From positions 15,357-79,356 of the forward strand of contig DASVOE010000020.1 in the NCBI GenBank assembly GCA_036383515.1: a DNA stretch of 64,000 nucleotides, given 5' to 3'. Under the pieces are notes generated by a model. It made no database searches and was not told the DNA's origin. It saw nothing but the letters and a program-made list of their open reading frames with translations. Positions 46,730-55,143 of this stretch are shown here, one piece after another (position 1 is the first letter of the stretch; every line of letters starts with the position of its first letter). This DNA is from CADEDV01 sp036383515. GTDB lineage: Bacteria; Bacteroidota; Bacteroidia; Chitinophagales; Chitinophagaceae. A program made the position numbers and the translations under genes.

Positions 46730-47842
46730 TCATTTTGACTTTTCAACTAACCCAATAAACTCATCAAATAAATAACGGCTGTCGTGCGGGCCGGGTGTTG
46801 CTTCAGGATGATACTGGACAGAGAAAGCCGGTTTGCCTTTTACTCTTATCCCTTCAATGGATTGATCATTCAGGTTCACATGGGTAATCTCAATATGATC
46901 AGCTTTTTTCACCGCTTCGGGATCTACACCAAATCCATGATTTTGGGTGGTGATCTCTGACCGGCCGCTCACTAAATTCTTTACAGGATGATTCAGTCCA
47001 CGGTGACCATGATGCATTTTAAAAGTGGGGATATCATTGGCAAGTGCCAGCAACTGGTGACCGAGACAAATACCAAACACTGGCTTATCTTCTTTCAAAA
47101 TTTGTTTGAGTGTGGTGATTGCATAATCCATCGGCGCCGGATCACCGGGACCATTGGAAATAAAATAACCATGTGGTAAAAATTTCTTTACTTCTTCCAA
47201 TGGGGTTTTGGCAGGAAATACTTTTACAAAAGCCCCTCTCTCTACCATGCAGTTCAGGATATTTCTCTTTACACCATAATCCATGACGGCAATCCGTGTG
47301 GCTGCATTCTTATCACCCATTTCGTAAGCTTGCGTAGTACTTACTTTAGAAGCTAGTTCCAGGCCATCCATATTGGGCACATCCGCCAGTTTCTTTTTCA
47401 AAACTTCAATATCTGTTGTCTCTGATGAAATGATACAGTTCATCGCACCCTTGGTGCGGATATGCGCTACCAGTGCTCTTGTATCAATTCCTTCTATCGA
47501 AACAATTTTATTTGTTTTCAGGTAATCATTCAGCGAACCATTAGCCAGTTTTCGTGAATACTGGTCTTCGAGATTACGACCGATCAATCCATTGATCTTT
47601 ACACTATCGGATTCCACATCGGCTTCTTTCACGCCGTAATTACCGATATGGGCGCTATTCATGATCAGTATTTGGCCAAAATAACTTGGGTCGGTAAACA
47701 CTTCCTGGTAACCGGTCATGCCGGTGTTGAAACATATTTCACCAGTGGTGGTGCCGATAGCGCCAAAAGCTTGTCCGTAAGCAACAGTACCATCAGCTAA
47801 TAATAAAACAGCAGGAACAGAAGGAGTCGTTTGATCAGGCAT
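46730..47842 (-). CDS. carA: Carbamoyl-phosphate synthase, small (glutaminase) subunit
   Basis: A 370-residue glutamine amidotransferase subunit that supplies ammonia for carbamoyl phosphate (pyrimidines and arginine). The N-terminal domain starts LLLADGTVAYGQAFG; the class I amidotransferase triad is C in FGICLGHQLLALA and H/E in YHPEATPGPHD. The ATG at 47842 is chosen over a TTG at 47848. The large subunit carB is not in the window. Confidence 0.95.
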   Translation of the reverse strand: MPDQTTPSVPAVLLLADGTVAYGQAFGAIGTTTGEICFNTGMTGYQEVFTDPSYFGQILIMNSAHIGNYGVKEADVESDSVKINGLIGRNLEDQYSRKLANGSLNDYLKTNKIVSIEGIDTRALVAHIRTKGAMNCIISSETTDIEVLKKKLADVPNMDGLELASKVSTTQAYEMGDKNAATRIAVMDYGVKRNILNCMVERGAFVKVFPAKTPLEEVKKFLPHGYFISNGPGDPAPMDYAITTLKQILKEDKPVFGICLGHQLLALANDIPTFKMHHGHRGLNHPVKNLVSGRSEITTQNHGFGVDPEAVKKADHIEITHVNLNDQSIEGIRVKGKPAFSVQYHPEATPGPHDSRYLFDEFIGLVEKSK

Positions 47843-47848
47843 TTTCAA

Positions 47849-48202
47849 AAATATAAATTGCGCAAATGTAGGGTAGAAACGGGGATTTGAAGGGATGAAT
47901 TTTGCAGGGGTTATTCACAACAACTGTGAACCATCCTTTCCGGCAGACCCGGCTGCGAAGAAAACCACACTTCGTTACCTCCATGTTATCAATAAAGGCT
48001 TTGTGAATACTCTGAGTCCAATTGAGGACATTAAAGATTCTTTATACTGGTATCATGAACGACTAAGTGTATTGCCGAAACTCAGAATGTCTTTCAAATC
48101 ATGCACAAACATGATTAACCAACTCAAAATCAAATGAACAATATTCCGGAATAGGAAAAAACTTAATTCGTATATTCGACAACACACGTAAGCTGCAATT
48201 TT
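47849..48202. other. Gene-poor region between carA and the accessory genes
   Basis: An 80-codon frame at 47895-48137 has no recognisable family and mixed composition; it is not supported. GGTTATTCACA / TGTGAACC form a small hairpin near 47920. It marks the left edge of the AT-rich accessory block. Confidence 0.45.
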
Positions 48203-49060
48203 ATGACCGACCAACTTTTCAAAGGCTATTCGACTTTTAGCAATCATGGAACAAGTCAAGGAATAATTCCACGCTTTTACCTTCAAATGGTTGACATCGC
48301 ACAATTTGCTTTTGATAAAGAAGAAGGCATTGAAGAAAGACTAAATGACTTTCTAAACAAAAACATTTCTGACTTTACTGAATTCTATGACCTATTTACC
48401 GAACTGAAGACGATTTATATTGACTACAGGGATGGCTTAAAGAATGGCAAGTATTATTCTTTAGATGACAAGATTTCATTTAGACATGACCGAAGCAATG
48501 AGTTGACTTTAAAAAAGAAGGTTAAAGACTTTTTTATTCAAGGCAGACTTGTGATTAATAATTTTGGCAAATCTGGCGTAATAAATGATGGAGAATTTAT
48601 TTTAAATAATTTTCTCATAGTAAAAGATAGTAATTTCAAAAAAAACAAACTTAGCTGCTTAAATAATCCTGAAGGGAATAAATACAAGTTTTTAATAGAA
48701 ATTATTGAAGAAGCCAGAAAAGATTTCTTATCTGAATTTATTCAAGCAAGAGCGGACTTTGAACATCAAAACTTGCAGGTTGAAGATTTTAAAGTCGAAA
48801 TAGTAAATAGTCAAATCAAAGTAATTGAACCAAGCCTAAGTAATACGAGTTTATTAAGTAAGATTGAATACTATTATGAAAGCACATTGGACTTTGTAGA
48901 AGTTTTAATGGTGTTCTTCTATGGTATACAAGCGTATAAAAAAACCAATGGCTTTATGACACTTTTTAAAAGAGACGAATTCGACTACTCCAATCTACAT
49001 TACAAATATGTTGTGATGCCAAACATGTATGAAAGTGGAGTGACAAAATTAATCGGGTAA
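48203..49060 (+). CDS. Uncharacterised protein with a possible HEPN-like motif
   Basis: A 285-residue predicted helical, soluble protein, AT-rich compared with its neighbours. I do not recognise the family. The segment ARADFEHQNL has an R-x4-H spacing like HEPN ribonucleases, and the surrounding helices would allow such a fold, but one motif is weak evidence. It opens a group of four same-strand genes separated by related repeats, consistent with acquired accessory DNA. Confidence 0.6.
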   Translation: MTDQLFKGYSTFSNHGTSQGIIPRFYLQMVDIAQFAFDKEEGIEERLNDFLNKNISDFTEFYDLFTELKTIYIDYRDGLKNGKYYSLDDKISFRHDRSNELTLKKKVKDFFIQGRLVINNFGKSGVINDGEFILNNFLIVKDSNFKKNKLSCLNNPEGNKYKFLIEIIEEARKDFLSEFIQARADFEHQNLQVEDFKVEIVNSQIKVIEPSLSNTSLLSKIEYYYESTLDFVEVLMVFFYGIQAYKKTNGFMTLFKRDEFDYSNLHYKYVVMPNMYESGVTKLIG

Positions 49061-49063
49061 CTG

Positions 49064-49123
49064 TTTCGCAGTCGAGTCTCACCGCTCCGCCTTGTGCGTA
49101 AGCGGATTCGGCATAAATTATTC
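49064..49123. repeat. Palindromic element A (partial)
   Basis: It begins TTTCGCAGTCGAGTCTCAC three bases after the previous stop codon. It matches the start of element B (TTTCGCAGCCGAGTCTCAC) and contains its own CCGC/GCGG dyad. The rest differs from B and C. Confidence 0.6.
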
Positions 49124-49243
49124 GATACCCCCAAAAAGAGTAAATTCGTAAATGTTAGAAATCACAACGATAGAAAATTCGACCCACTTCATACAGTTCA
49201 TTTCACCTAATTAAATGATGTACAATTAATACTTTTTAAAAGT

Positions 49244-49579
49244 ATGGGATTAGTTATTTTCGGAGAAAAAGAAACACCAATTGGGTTAAACGAATTTTTA
49301 ATAAAATGTCCTTCATGCGAAACTCACAGTTGGGCCGATATAATGGTTGTCAGTCATTATTTTCATTTTTACTTTTTACCATTGTTTCCAACATATAAAG
49401 ACGCAAATGTCATTTGTAAAACTTGCGGGCTAAAAAGATATAGGACTTCATTTGACCAAAAATTAATTAGCAATTATAATGAAGTGAAAAGCCAATACAG
49501 ACACCCTTGGTTTTCATATATAGGTTTGACAATTATAATCTTAATCATTCTTTTAATTATTATTGGAGCGATATTTTGA
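49244..49579 (+). CDS. Small zinc-ribbon membrane protein
   Basis: A 111-residue protein. Two CxxC knuckles (CPSC at 22-25 and CKTC at 58-61) form a zinc ribbon, and a hydrophobic helix at the C-terminus (IGLTIIILIILLIIIGAI) anchors it. FYFLPLFPTY between the knuckles is like zinc-ribbon family proteins found next to membrane genes. The function is unknown. It is part of the repeat-separated gene group. Confidence 0.7.
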   Translation: MGLVIFGEKETPIGLNEFLIKCPSCETHSWADIMVVSHYFHFYFLPLFPTYKDANVICKTCGLKRYRTSFDQKLISNYNEVKSQYRHPWFSYIGLTIIILIILLIIIGAIF

Positions 49580-49589
49580 AAAACAAATC

Positions 49590-49810
49590 GTTTCGCAGCC
49601 GAGTCTCACAGCTAAGACTTGTGAGTGGTGTGGACTCAGCGTCAACATTAGAATAACTTTTTATCACGACGAGTCTACTCCTATCACATACTCTCGTAGC
49701 GAGGCTTGCTTACGAAATAATTATTTCGTTCCTGTTATTTCTTTGTATTTTTCACGAAGCCAGTCCACCCTTTCGCTTAGCCTCACAGTGAGGCTTGCTT
49801 ACAAAATAAA
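49590..49810. repeat. Palindromic element B with duplicated tail
   Basis: A copy of the repeat also found at 51355-51485: CCGAGTCTCACAGC, GCGTCAAC, AGAATAACTTTTTATCACG and ACTCCTATCACATAC are shared, while the left stem arm has decayed. Two direct repeats GAGGCTTGCTTAC(G/A)AAATAA occur at 49701-49720 and 49790-49809. It fills the 259-base gap before the thioredoxin-like gene. Confidence 0.7.
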
Positions 49811-49838
49811 AACACAACCCATTTTTTAAAAAAAATAA

Positions 49839-51299
49839 ATGAGAATAATTCTGTTTGTCCTGCTACTTTGCATCACCCCATCGTTCATTCATGCCCAGAA
49901 TAATTATGCGACGGGCCATTTTGTAATCAAAGGCAAGGTAAAAAATTTCAAAGAAGAACTTTTCGAATTTGCTTTGACTTCTTACCTTGAACATAGCATT
50001 AACTTCGTACAAGTAAAGCCAGATGGAAGCTTTGAACAACGATTTCCCGTGCAACACCTGCAGGCTATACGCTTCATGCTGAACAATGATCACATTAATT
50101 TTACAGTAGAAGATAAGGATACTTTACTGCTTGAATGGGACGAAAATGATTTTAGGAAAACTTTTTCTATTAAAGGTAAAACTGAACTTCGGACTAACGA
50201 ATTACAGCTACAGTTGAGTCTTTACCTGGAATTCTGGAATCCGTTTATGAATTTAATGAATGAATTCCATGAAAAAGGAAAAGAGTTAATCGATGAAAAA
50301 AAATTTACTCTTATAAATGATTTGTATAACCGAAATGTAAACGCCGTTTTTACTTATACCGGTTTCATTTCTGAATCATTGAAAAATCAGGCTACTAGTA
50401 TATATTTCCAGTATTCTAACATCCTTTACCTGGAGCGATTATTGCCACATTTTAAACTGAAACTTACTTTAGATAGACTTGTCCCGGAATGGTATTCTAA
50501 TGTGGCCGGCATATCAGCCGATTATACAGAATTAAATGATCCCTGGTTTTGGAATGTTCCCGAATACAGGGAGTTTATCTATAATTATATAAGGTCCTAT
50601 CAGCCATTTAAACCCTATTCGAATTCTAAAACAATAATTACAAAACCTTTTAATCCTACACTGGATTACTATTATTTGGCCCAGGCAAATTTGGCTGCTA
50701 ACAGTATAAAGGATTGGTTCATCACAAGATCAATAATGGAGGGTTTTAGGGTTCATGCGTTTGATAGGGTTGAGAAAGTGTATAAACAATTCATAAACAC
50801 TTGTACAGTTCCTTATTTGAAAGACACGCTACACAAATTTTACACAGCCATCAATCGCTTAAAATCAGGCAGCCCTGCCCCCAGTTTTTCTTTAAAAAAT
50901 GAACTGGGACAAACAGTTTCGTTAAGCAATTTCAAAGGAAAGGTGGTGTATATAGATTTTTGGGGCGTCAATTGCGGACCATGCCTTCTGGATATTAAAA
51001 ACTATGTTCCAGAACTTCATGAACATTATAAAGATAAAGATGTAGTGTTTATAAATATATGTGTTGATGCTAAGGAAGCAGAATGGAAAAAGGCAATAGA
51101 AAAATTTGAATTAGGTGGAATAAACTTGATAGCAGAAGGCTGGGCAAGTCATCCGGTTTGTAAAGCATATAATATCGGCGGTATTCCGCATTATGTTCTT
51201 ATCGACAAAAATGGAAAGATTGTTGATAATAATGCACCGTGGGCATCAGAGCTTAGTTTGGCAAACGAAAAGAATCCAATAGACTTATTATTGAAATAA
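49839..51299 (+). CDS. Exported TlpA-like thioredoxin-fold protein
   Basis: A 486-residue protein with signal peptide (IILFVLLLCITPSFIHAQ). A beta-rich/helical N-terminal region of about 340 residues, with the DUF4369-like start, precedes a TlpA/ResA domain (about 345-486) with redox motif NCGPC in IDFWGVNCGPC and the cis-Pro loop GGIPHYVLID. It is probably a periplasmic thiol-disulfide reductase, as in other Bacteroidota. Its genomic position between repeats B and C is unusual. Confidence 0.87.
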   Translation: MRIILFVLLLCITPSFIHAQNNYATGHFVIKGKVKNFKEELFEFALTSYLEHSINFVQVKPDGSFEQRFPVQHLQAIRFMLNNDHINFTVEDKDTLLLEWDENDFRKTFSIKGKTELRTNELQLQLSLYLEFWNPFMNLMNEFHEKGKELIDEKKFTLINDLYNRNVNAVFTYTGFISESLKNQATSIYFQYSNILYLERLLPHFKLKLTLDRLVPEWYSNVAGISADYTELNDPWFWNVPEYREFIYNYIRSYQPFKPYSNSKTIITKPFNPTLDYYYLAQANLAANSIKDWFITRSIMEGFRVHAFDRVEKVYKQFINTCTVPYLKDTLHKFYTAINRLKSGSPAPSFSLKNELGQTVSLSNFKGKVVYIDFWGVNCGPCLLDIKNYVPELHEHYKDKDVVFINICVDAKEAEWKKAIEKFELGGINLIAEGWASHPVCKAYNIGGIPHYVLIDKNGKIVDNNAPWASELSLANEKNPIDLLLK

Positions 51300-51354
51300 T
51301 CGCTATTCCGTTGTTGGTGTTTTCTTTCACTAACAACACGAACTATAGACTTTT

Positions 51355-51485
51355 TCACACCCGAGTCTCACAGCCAAGACTTGTGATAGGAGTGGACTCG
51401 GCGTCAACGTCAGAATAACTTTTTATCACGGCGAGTCCACTCCTATCACATACCCTCGCAGAGACTCACCTACGAAATAATTTTT
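51355..51485. repeat. Palindromic element C (best preserved)
   Basis: A perfect 19-bp inverted repeat (51382-51400 and 51432-51450, GTGATAGGAGTGGACTCG and its complement) has a 31-base spacer and is nested in outer arms GAGTCTC (51363-51369) / GAGACTC (51461-51467). It ends directly at the ATG of the next gene. Single strands could fold into one long hairpin. Confidence 0.75.
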
Positions 51486-51800
51486 ATGCCCGTATTTATT
51501 TTAATTATTAATGCTAAGCCTGAACAAGAAAATTCCAAAGTCACGGATATAGCAGGCGCCTATGTTAATTGCTTTATTGAAGCTGAGACTTTTGATCTAG
51601 CAGAGGAGACTGCATTAAAATTTCTTACTACAGAAAATTGGAGAGCAATCGGCTTAGAAGAAAGTTATGAAGTAACAAAGGACGATTATTTTAATGATCC
51701 AAAAGGGTTGGAAGTATATCAACAAGTCTTAATTGATAAAGAAGTTTATACTTTTCATACTTATAAAACGGAAGATGAAGAAGGGAGGGGATCCCTCTAA
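51486..51800 (+). CDS. Small uncharacterised protein
   Basis: A 104-residue soluble protein beginning MPVFILIINAKPEQ, acidic, with no motif I recognise. The strand-helix pattern suggests a small alpha/beta fold. The ATG is the first codon after repeat element C, so its ribosome site must lie in the repeat end. It is the last of four same-strand accessory genes. Confidence 0.6.
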   Translation: MPVFILIINAKPEQENSKVTDIAGAYVNCFIEAETFDLAEETALKFLTTENWRAIGLEESYEVTKDDYFNDPKGLEVYQQVLIDKEVYTFHTYKTEDEEGRGSL

Positions 51801-51899
51801 AGCACTATGATCAGGAAAACTATGCAACTGACTACAGACATTACCTGACTCCTAACTTACCCAACTCTGCAGAACTTCACCCGCCTCCAGACCTCCGAC

Positions 51900-53447
51900 T
51901 TATTTCCTTCTACCTGATATAAACTTCTCCCGTATCACATCTTCCACATGCACACCGCTGATCTTGCTTTCCAACCAGGAGATGACATCGAGATACACAA
52001 AAGCGCGGCTCTCCAGCGGCTGGCCTTCGTATTGCTTGAGTGTATGCAGCAACTTTTCAAATTCAGGTTTCAATGCATGAGCGCCTACATGAAAAGAACG
52101 GCGGAGGAAAGCAAACATTTCTTCCTCTACCTTACTCAGGTTTTCCATCTTGGCCATGTAACGGTATACTGATTTGATCAGGTATTCGAGCAATTCAAAA
52201 TTGCCAAGCTCATAGTGCGCTATCAAATGTAATAGCCGGGCATAACATTGCAGGTCTGTCCGCAAGTCTGCTTTATGATTGATGATACGGTTGAGATAAT
52301 CAATCGCTTTTTCATTATGACCGCTTCCAAAATACAGGCAGGCAATTTTATAATAAAAGACCAGCACCCGGTGTGTATCCAGGTAAGGGCCATATTCTTT
52401 CAGCATCTTTTCAAGAAAAGGAACAAGCCGCAATCCTTTGGTAAAAGTGCCCTGCAAAAAATAAAGATTGATCCTTGCCGTATACAAGTATTGATAGGCG
52501 AGAATACGATTGTTCTCATTTTGTGACACCAGTTTGTTTTCGGCAAACCGTTCAAACCGCTTGATGGCTTCGGCCAGTTTTTTATGATTGAGCAGATCAA
52601 AGTAAGAACCCATCAAGTTGTGCATACCTTTTATATAGATGGCCGTTTCCGTTTGCAGCATCCCGGGATATTCATCAAACAGGTCCACCCATTTTTGCGC
52701 ATAGCGATAGTATTGCAAAAAATCCTGTCGGATAAATGCATACCAGGAATAACTCTGGTAGAGGTATAACTTTTCATAAAATCCTTTTACGCCTTTTGTA
52801 TCGGCAGGAATATTTTTTTCAAAATAAGAACGGATCTCTTCCACATCTTTCTCATTGCGGGCATGACCGTTCTGGATATACCAGCTATATAATTGTAATG
52901 ACAAATTAGAAAGCTGGTTGATCACCGATAGCTGGTTATTGATATGATCCGACTCCTGCGATAACTGGTCGGCCCGGTTTTGCATGCTCCGGGTGATGTA
53001 TAGCGCTTCAATCTTTTTTTCAAAGAACAAAGCCTGTTGCAGGTAGGTAAGCTGGTGATAGGCTTTAGCAGTTTCTTTCAGCCGCTCCAGTACTTTCAGT
53101 GTTTGCAGGTAAAGACCTTTATTAAAAAGGATGCGGGCATTATCCATTTGTTCGTGAAGCTGGATGTCAATATTATTTTCATCCTTGATCAGGCGCAGGC
53201 TCGCTAACACTTGTTTGTACAACTGGGCTTTAATATTGGACAGTTGCTGCTTGGTAATGCTCTTGCTTTTTTTCAACAATTGTTTCTCATCATATTCATT
53301 CATTTTGTCCAGGGCATCAAAGAGTTGGATGGTTTTGAGATCATCCGCAGAGGAATTTCGCTTGACAAAGAGCTTGAAATTTCGTTTTTCACTCTTTTCC
53401 AGCGATTTAACCAGTTGAAACAAGGCATCAGTTGCTCGGTTGGCCAT
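51900..53447 (-). CDS. Helical-repeat (TPR-like) protein of unknown function
   Basis: A 515-residue all-helical protein, rich in Leu, Tyr and Gln, without signal peptide. Regular helix pairs (for example HNEKAIDYLNRIINHK, ELGNFELLEYLIKSVYRY) indicate TPR-like repeats. It begins MANRATDALFQLVKSLEKSEKRNFKLF, a start I associate with a conserved Bacteroidota unknown, but I cannot name a family. It is divergent from leuA. Confidence 0.75.
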   Translation of the reverse strand: MANRATDALFQLVKSLEKSEKRNFKLFVKRNSSADDLKTIQLFDALDKMNEYDEKQLLKKSKSITKQQLSNIKAQLYKQVLASLRLIKDENNIDIQLHEQMDNARILFNKGLYLQTLKVLERLKETAKAYHQLTYLQQALFFEKKIEALYITRSMQNRADQLSQESDHINNQLSVINQLSNLSLQLYSWYIQNGHARNEKDVEEIRSYFEKNIPADTKGVKGFYEKLYLYQSYSWYAFIRQDFLQYYRYAQKWVDLFDEYPGMLQTETAIYIKGMHNLMGSYFDLLNHKKLAEAIKRFERFAENKLVSQNENNRILAYQYLYTARINLYFLQGTFTKGLRLVPFLEKMLKEYGPYLDTHRVLVFYYKIACLYFGSGHNEKAIDYLNRIINHKADLRTDLQCYARLLHLIAHYELGNFELLEYLIKSVYRYMAKMENLSKVEEEMFAFLRRSFHVGAHALKPEFEKLLHTLKQYEGQPLESRAFVYLDVISWLESKISGVHVEDVIREKFISGRRK

Positions 53448-53742
53448 CGTAATTCGGAAATTTAAAATCCTTTATGGTAAAGGGTTTCAGCGGAAATCGA
53501 CCCATTTAAATGCTGTAAAATACAGCTGATTTTGATTTCCACTTTCCCCCAAATGCTGGTACTTTAGTTGGGCAGGTTGTTTATTGAAGCAATACAAAAA
53601 TAAGCCGCCTGCATTTTCATCTGGACTATTATTTATTGTTTTAGCCAGATGGAATTCGCCCGAAAAAAATATCCATTATCCGGATAAGAAAATGAATATT
53701 TTTTTCAGACTCATTTTATCTCACCCAATATATCAAATTATT
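53448..53742. other. Divergent region upstream of leuA
   Basis: It holds a CATCTGG / CCAGATG hairpin (53618-53624 and 53645-53651) and a perfect 12-bp palindrome TTATCCGGATAA (53676-53687), 56 bases before the leuA ATG. No leader peptide with a convincing Leu run was found; the only related frame is MLVL. Confidence 0.5.
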
Positions 53743-54909
53743 ATGGCAGCAGGTAAAGTTCACATCTTCGATACCACCTTACGTGACGGCGAACAGGTGC
53801 CGGGTTGCAAATTAAATACTTCAGAAAAACTGGAACTGGCCCTCAAGCTCGAAGACCTCGGGGTTGATATCATCGAAGCCGGTTTTCCTATTTCCTCGCC
53901 CGGCGATTTTGAATCCGTAAGTGAAATTGCGAAGCTGATCAAAAATGCAACCGTATGCGGTCTGAGCCGTGCCGTTCAAAAAGATATTGAAGTAGCGGCA
54001 CAGGCGTTGAAGTATGCAGCACGACCAAGAATTCATACAGGTATCGGCACTTCAGATTTTCACATCAAGTCAAAATTCAATTCTACAAGAGAAGAGATAT
54101 TACAAAGAGCCATTCAATGTGTAAAGTGGGCCAGGAATTTCACTGATGATGTAGAGTTCTATGCAGAAGATGCGGGTCGCACCAATAACGAATACCTCGC
54201 ACAGGTAGTAGAAGCCGTGATCAAAGCTGGCGCAACGGTGGTCAACATTCCGGATACAACAGGTTATTGCCTGCCTCATCAATATGGCGAAAAGATCGCT
54301 TATCTTATTAATAATGTACCCAACGTTGACAAAGCTGTCCTGAGTTGTCATTGTCATAACGACTTGGGCCTGGCCACTGCTAATTCTATCTCCGGTGTTA
54401 TCGCCGGTGCGAGACAAATAGAATGCACCATCAATGGCCTTGGTGAAAGAGCCGGCAATACTTCATTGGAAGAAGTAGTGATGATCATTAAACAACACCA
54501 GCATCTTGGTTTTTATACCAATATCAAAGCAGAACAATTAAACCCGATGAGCCGCCAGGTTTCTGACACCATGCGGATGCCGGTTCAACCTAACAAAGCG
54601 ATCGTAGGCAGCAATGCGTTCTCACATTCATCCGGCATTCACCAGGATGGATTTTTGAAAGATACATTGACGTATGAAATCATTAACCCTGAAGAAGTGG
54701 GTGCAGATAGTTCTAAGATTGTATTAACGGCGAGAAGTGGTCGCAGTGCATTGGCGTATCGTTTTCAAAAACTCGGTTTCCAGTTTGACCGCAATGACGT
54801 TGATAAATTATATAATGAATTTGTGAAAGTGGCCGATACCAAGAAGGAAGTAAATGATACAGACCTGGAAGTGATGGCTAAAAACCATACATCAATTGCT
54901 GTAGCATAA
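53743..54909 (+). CDS. leuA: 2-isopropylmalate synthase (short form)
   Basis: A 388-residue enzyme that condenses acetyl-CoA with 2-ketoisovalerate, the first step of leucine synthesis. The HMGL-type barrel carries DTTLRDGEQVPG at the start, the metal site HCHNDLGLA, and GLGERAGNTSLEEV. HQDGFLKD lies in the linker. The roughly 120-residue C-terminal leucine-binding domain of long LeuA proteins is absent, as in other Bacteroidota. The ATG at 53743 fits the family; the frame to 53584 is not homologous. It starts the leuACDB group. Confidence 0.94.
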   Translation: MAAGKVHIFDTTLRDGEQVPGCKLNTSEKLELALKLEDLGVDIIEAGFPISSPGDFESVSEIAKLIKNATVCGLSRAVQKDIEVAAQALKYAARPRIHTGIGTSDFHIKSKFNSTREEILQRAIQCVKWARNFTDDVEFYAEDAGRTNNEYLAQVVEAVIKAGATVVNIPDTTGYCLPHQYGEKIAYLINNVPNVDKAVLSCHCHNDLGLATANSISGVIAGARQIECTINGLGERAGNTSLEEVVMIIKQHQHLGFYTNIKAEQLNPMSRQVSDTMRMPVQPNKAIVGSNAFSHSSGIHQDGFLKDTLTYEIINPEEVGADSSKIVLTARSGRSALAYRFQKLGFQFDRNDVDKLYNEFVKVADTKKEVNDTDLEVMAKNHTSIAVA

Positions 54910-55070
54910 CCCCCTGTCCCCCTGAAGGGGAGACTTAGGTTAAATAGTTTTATTGAAGTTGAAAAAATCTTTAAAGCAGGCTAATAATCCTTTAGGAAAC
55001 ATCCCCTCCCTGGAGGGGCGAAATAAAGAAAGCTTATGCTATGAGAAAATGGGGTGGGTTACTAAATAGA

Positions 55071-55123
55071 CCCGATAGCTATCGGGTGACGGAACGATGA
55101 AGTGAATGACACAACAGGCGATG
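55071..55123. repeat. Palindrome plus 32-base shared leader before leuC
   Basis: CCCGATAGCTATCGGG (55071-55086) is a perfect palindrome. It is followed by GAACGATGAAGTG..TGACACAACAGGCGATG (55092-55123), which recurs before ilvD (59654-59685) with two differences. The palindrome recurs before ilvC (63822-63837). Confidence 0.65.
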
Positions 55124-55143
55124 GTCAAAAAATAAAAACAAAA

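Noticed and set aside
47895..48137. 80-codon frame after carA
   Set aside because: No family resemblance, mixed composition and no upstream signal; an overlapping frame on the other strand is just as long.
49064..51485. Integron attC sites
   Set aside because: The elements are palindromic and follow short genes, but no RYYYAAC/GTTRRRY core pair at the right ends was found and no integron integrase is present.
53552..53567. Leader peptide MLVL before leuA
   Set aside because: Only four codons, and no terminator/antiterminator pair follows.
53584..53742. N-terminal extension of LeuA
   Set aside because: The translation is not homologous to LeuA and covers the regulatory palindrome; the family start is at 53743.
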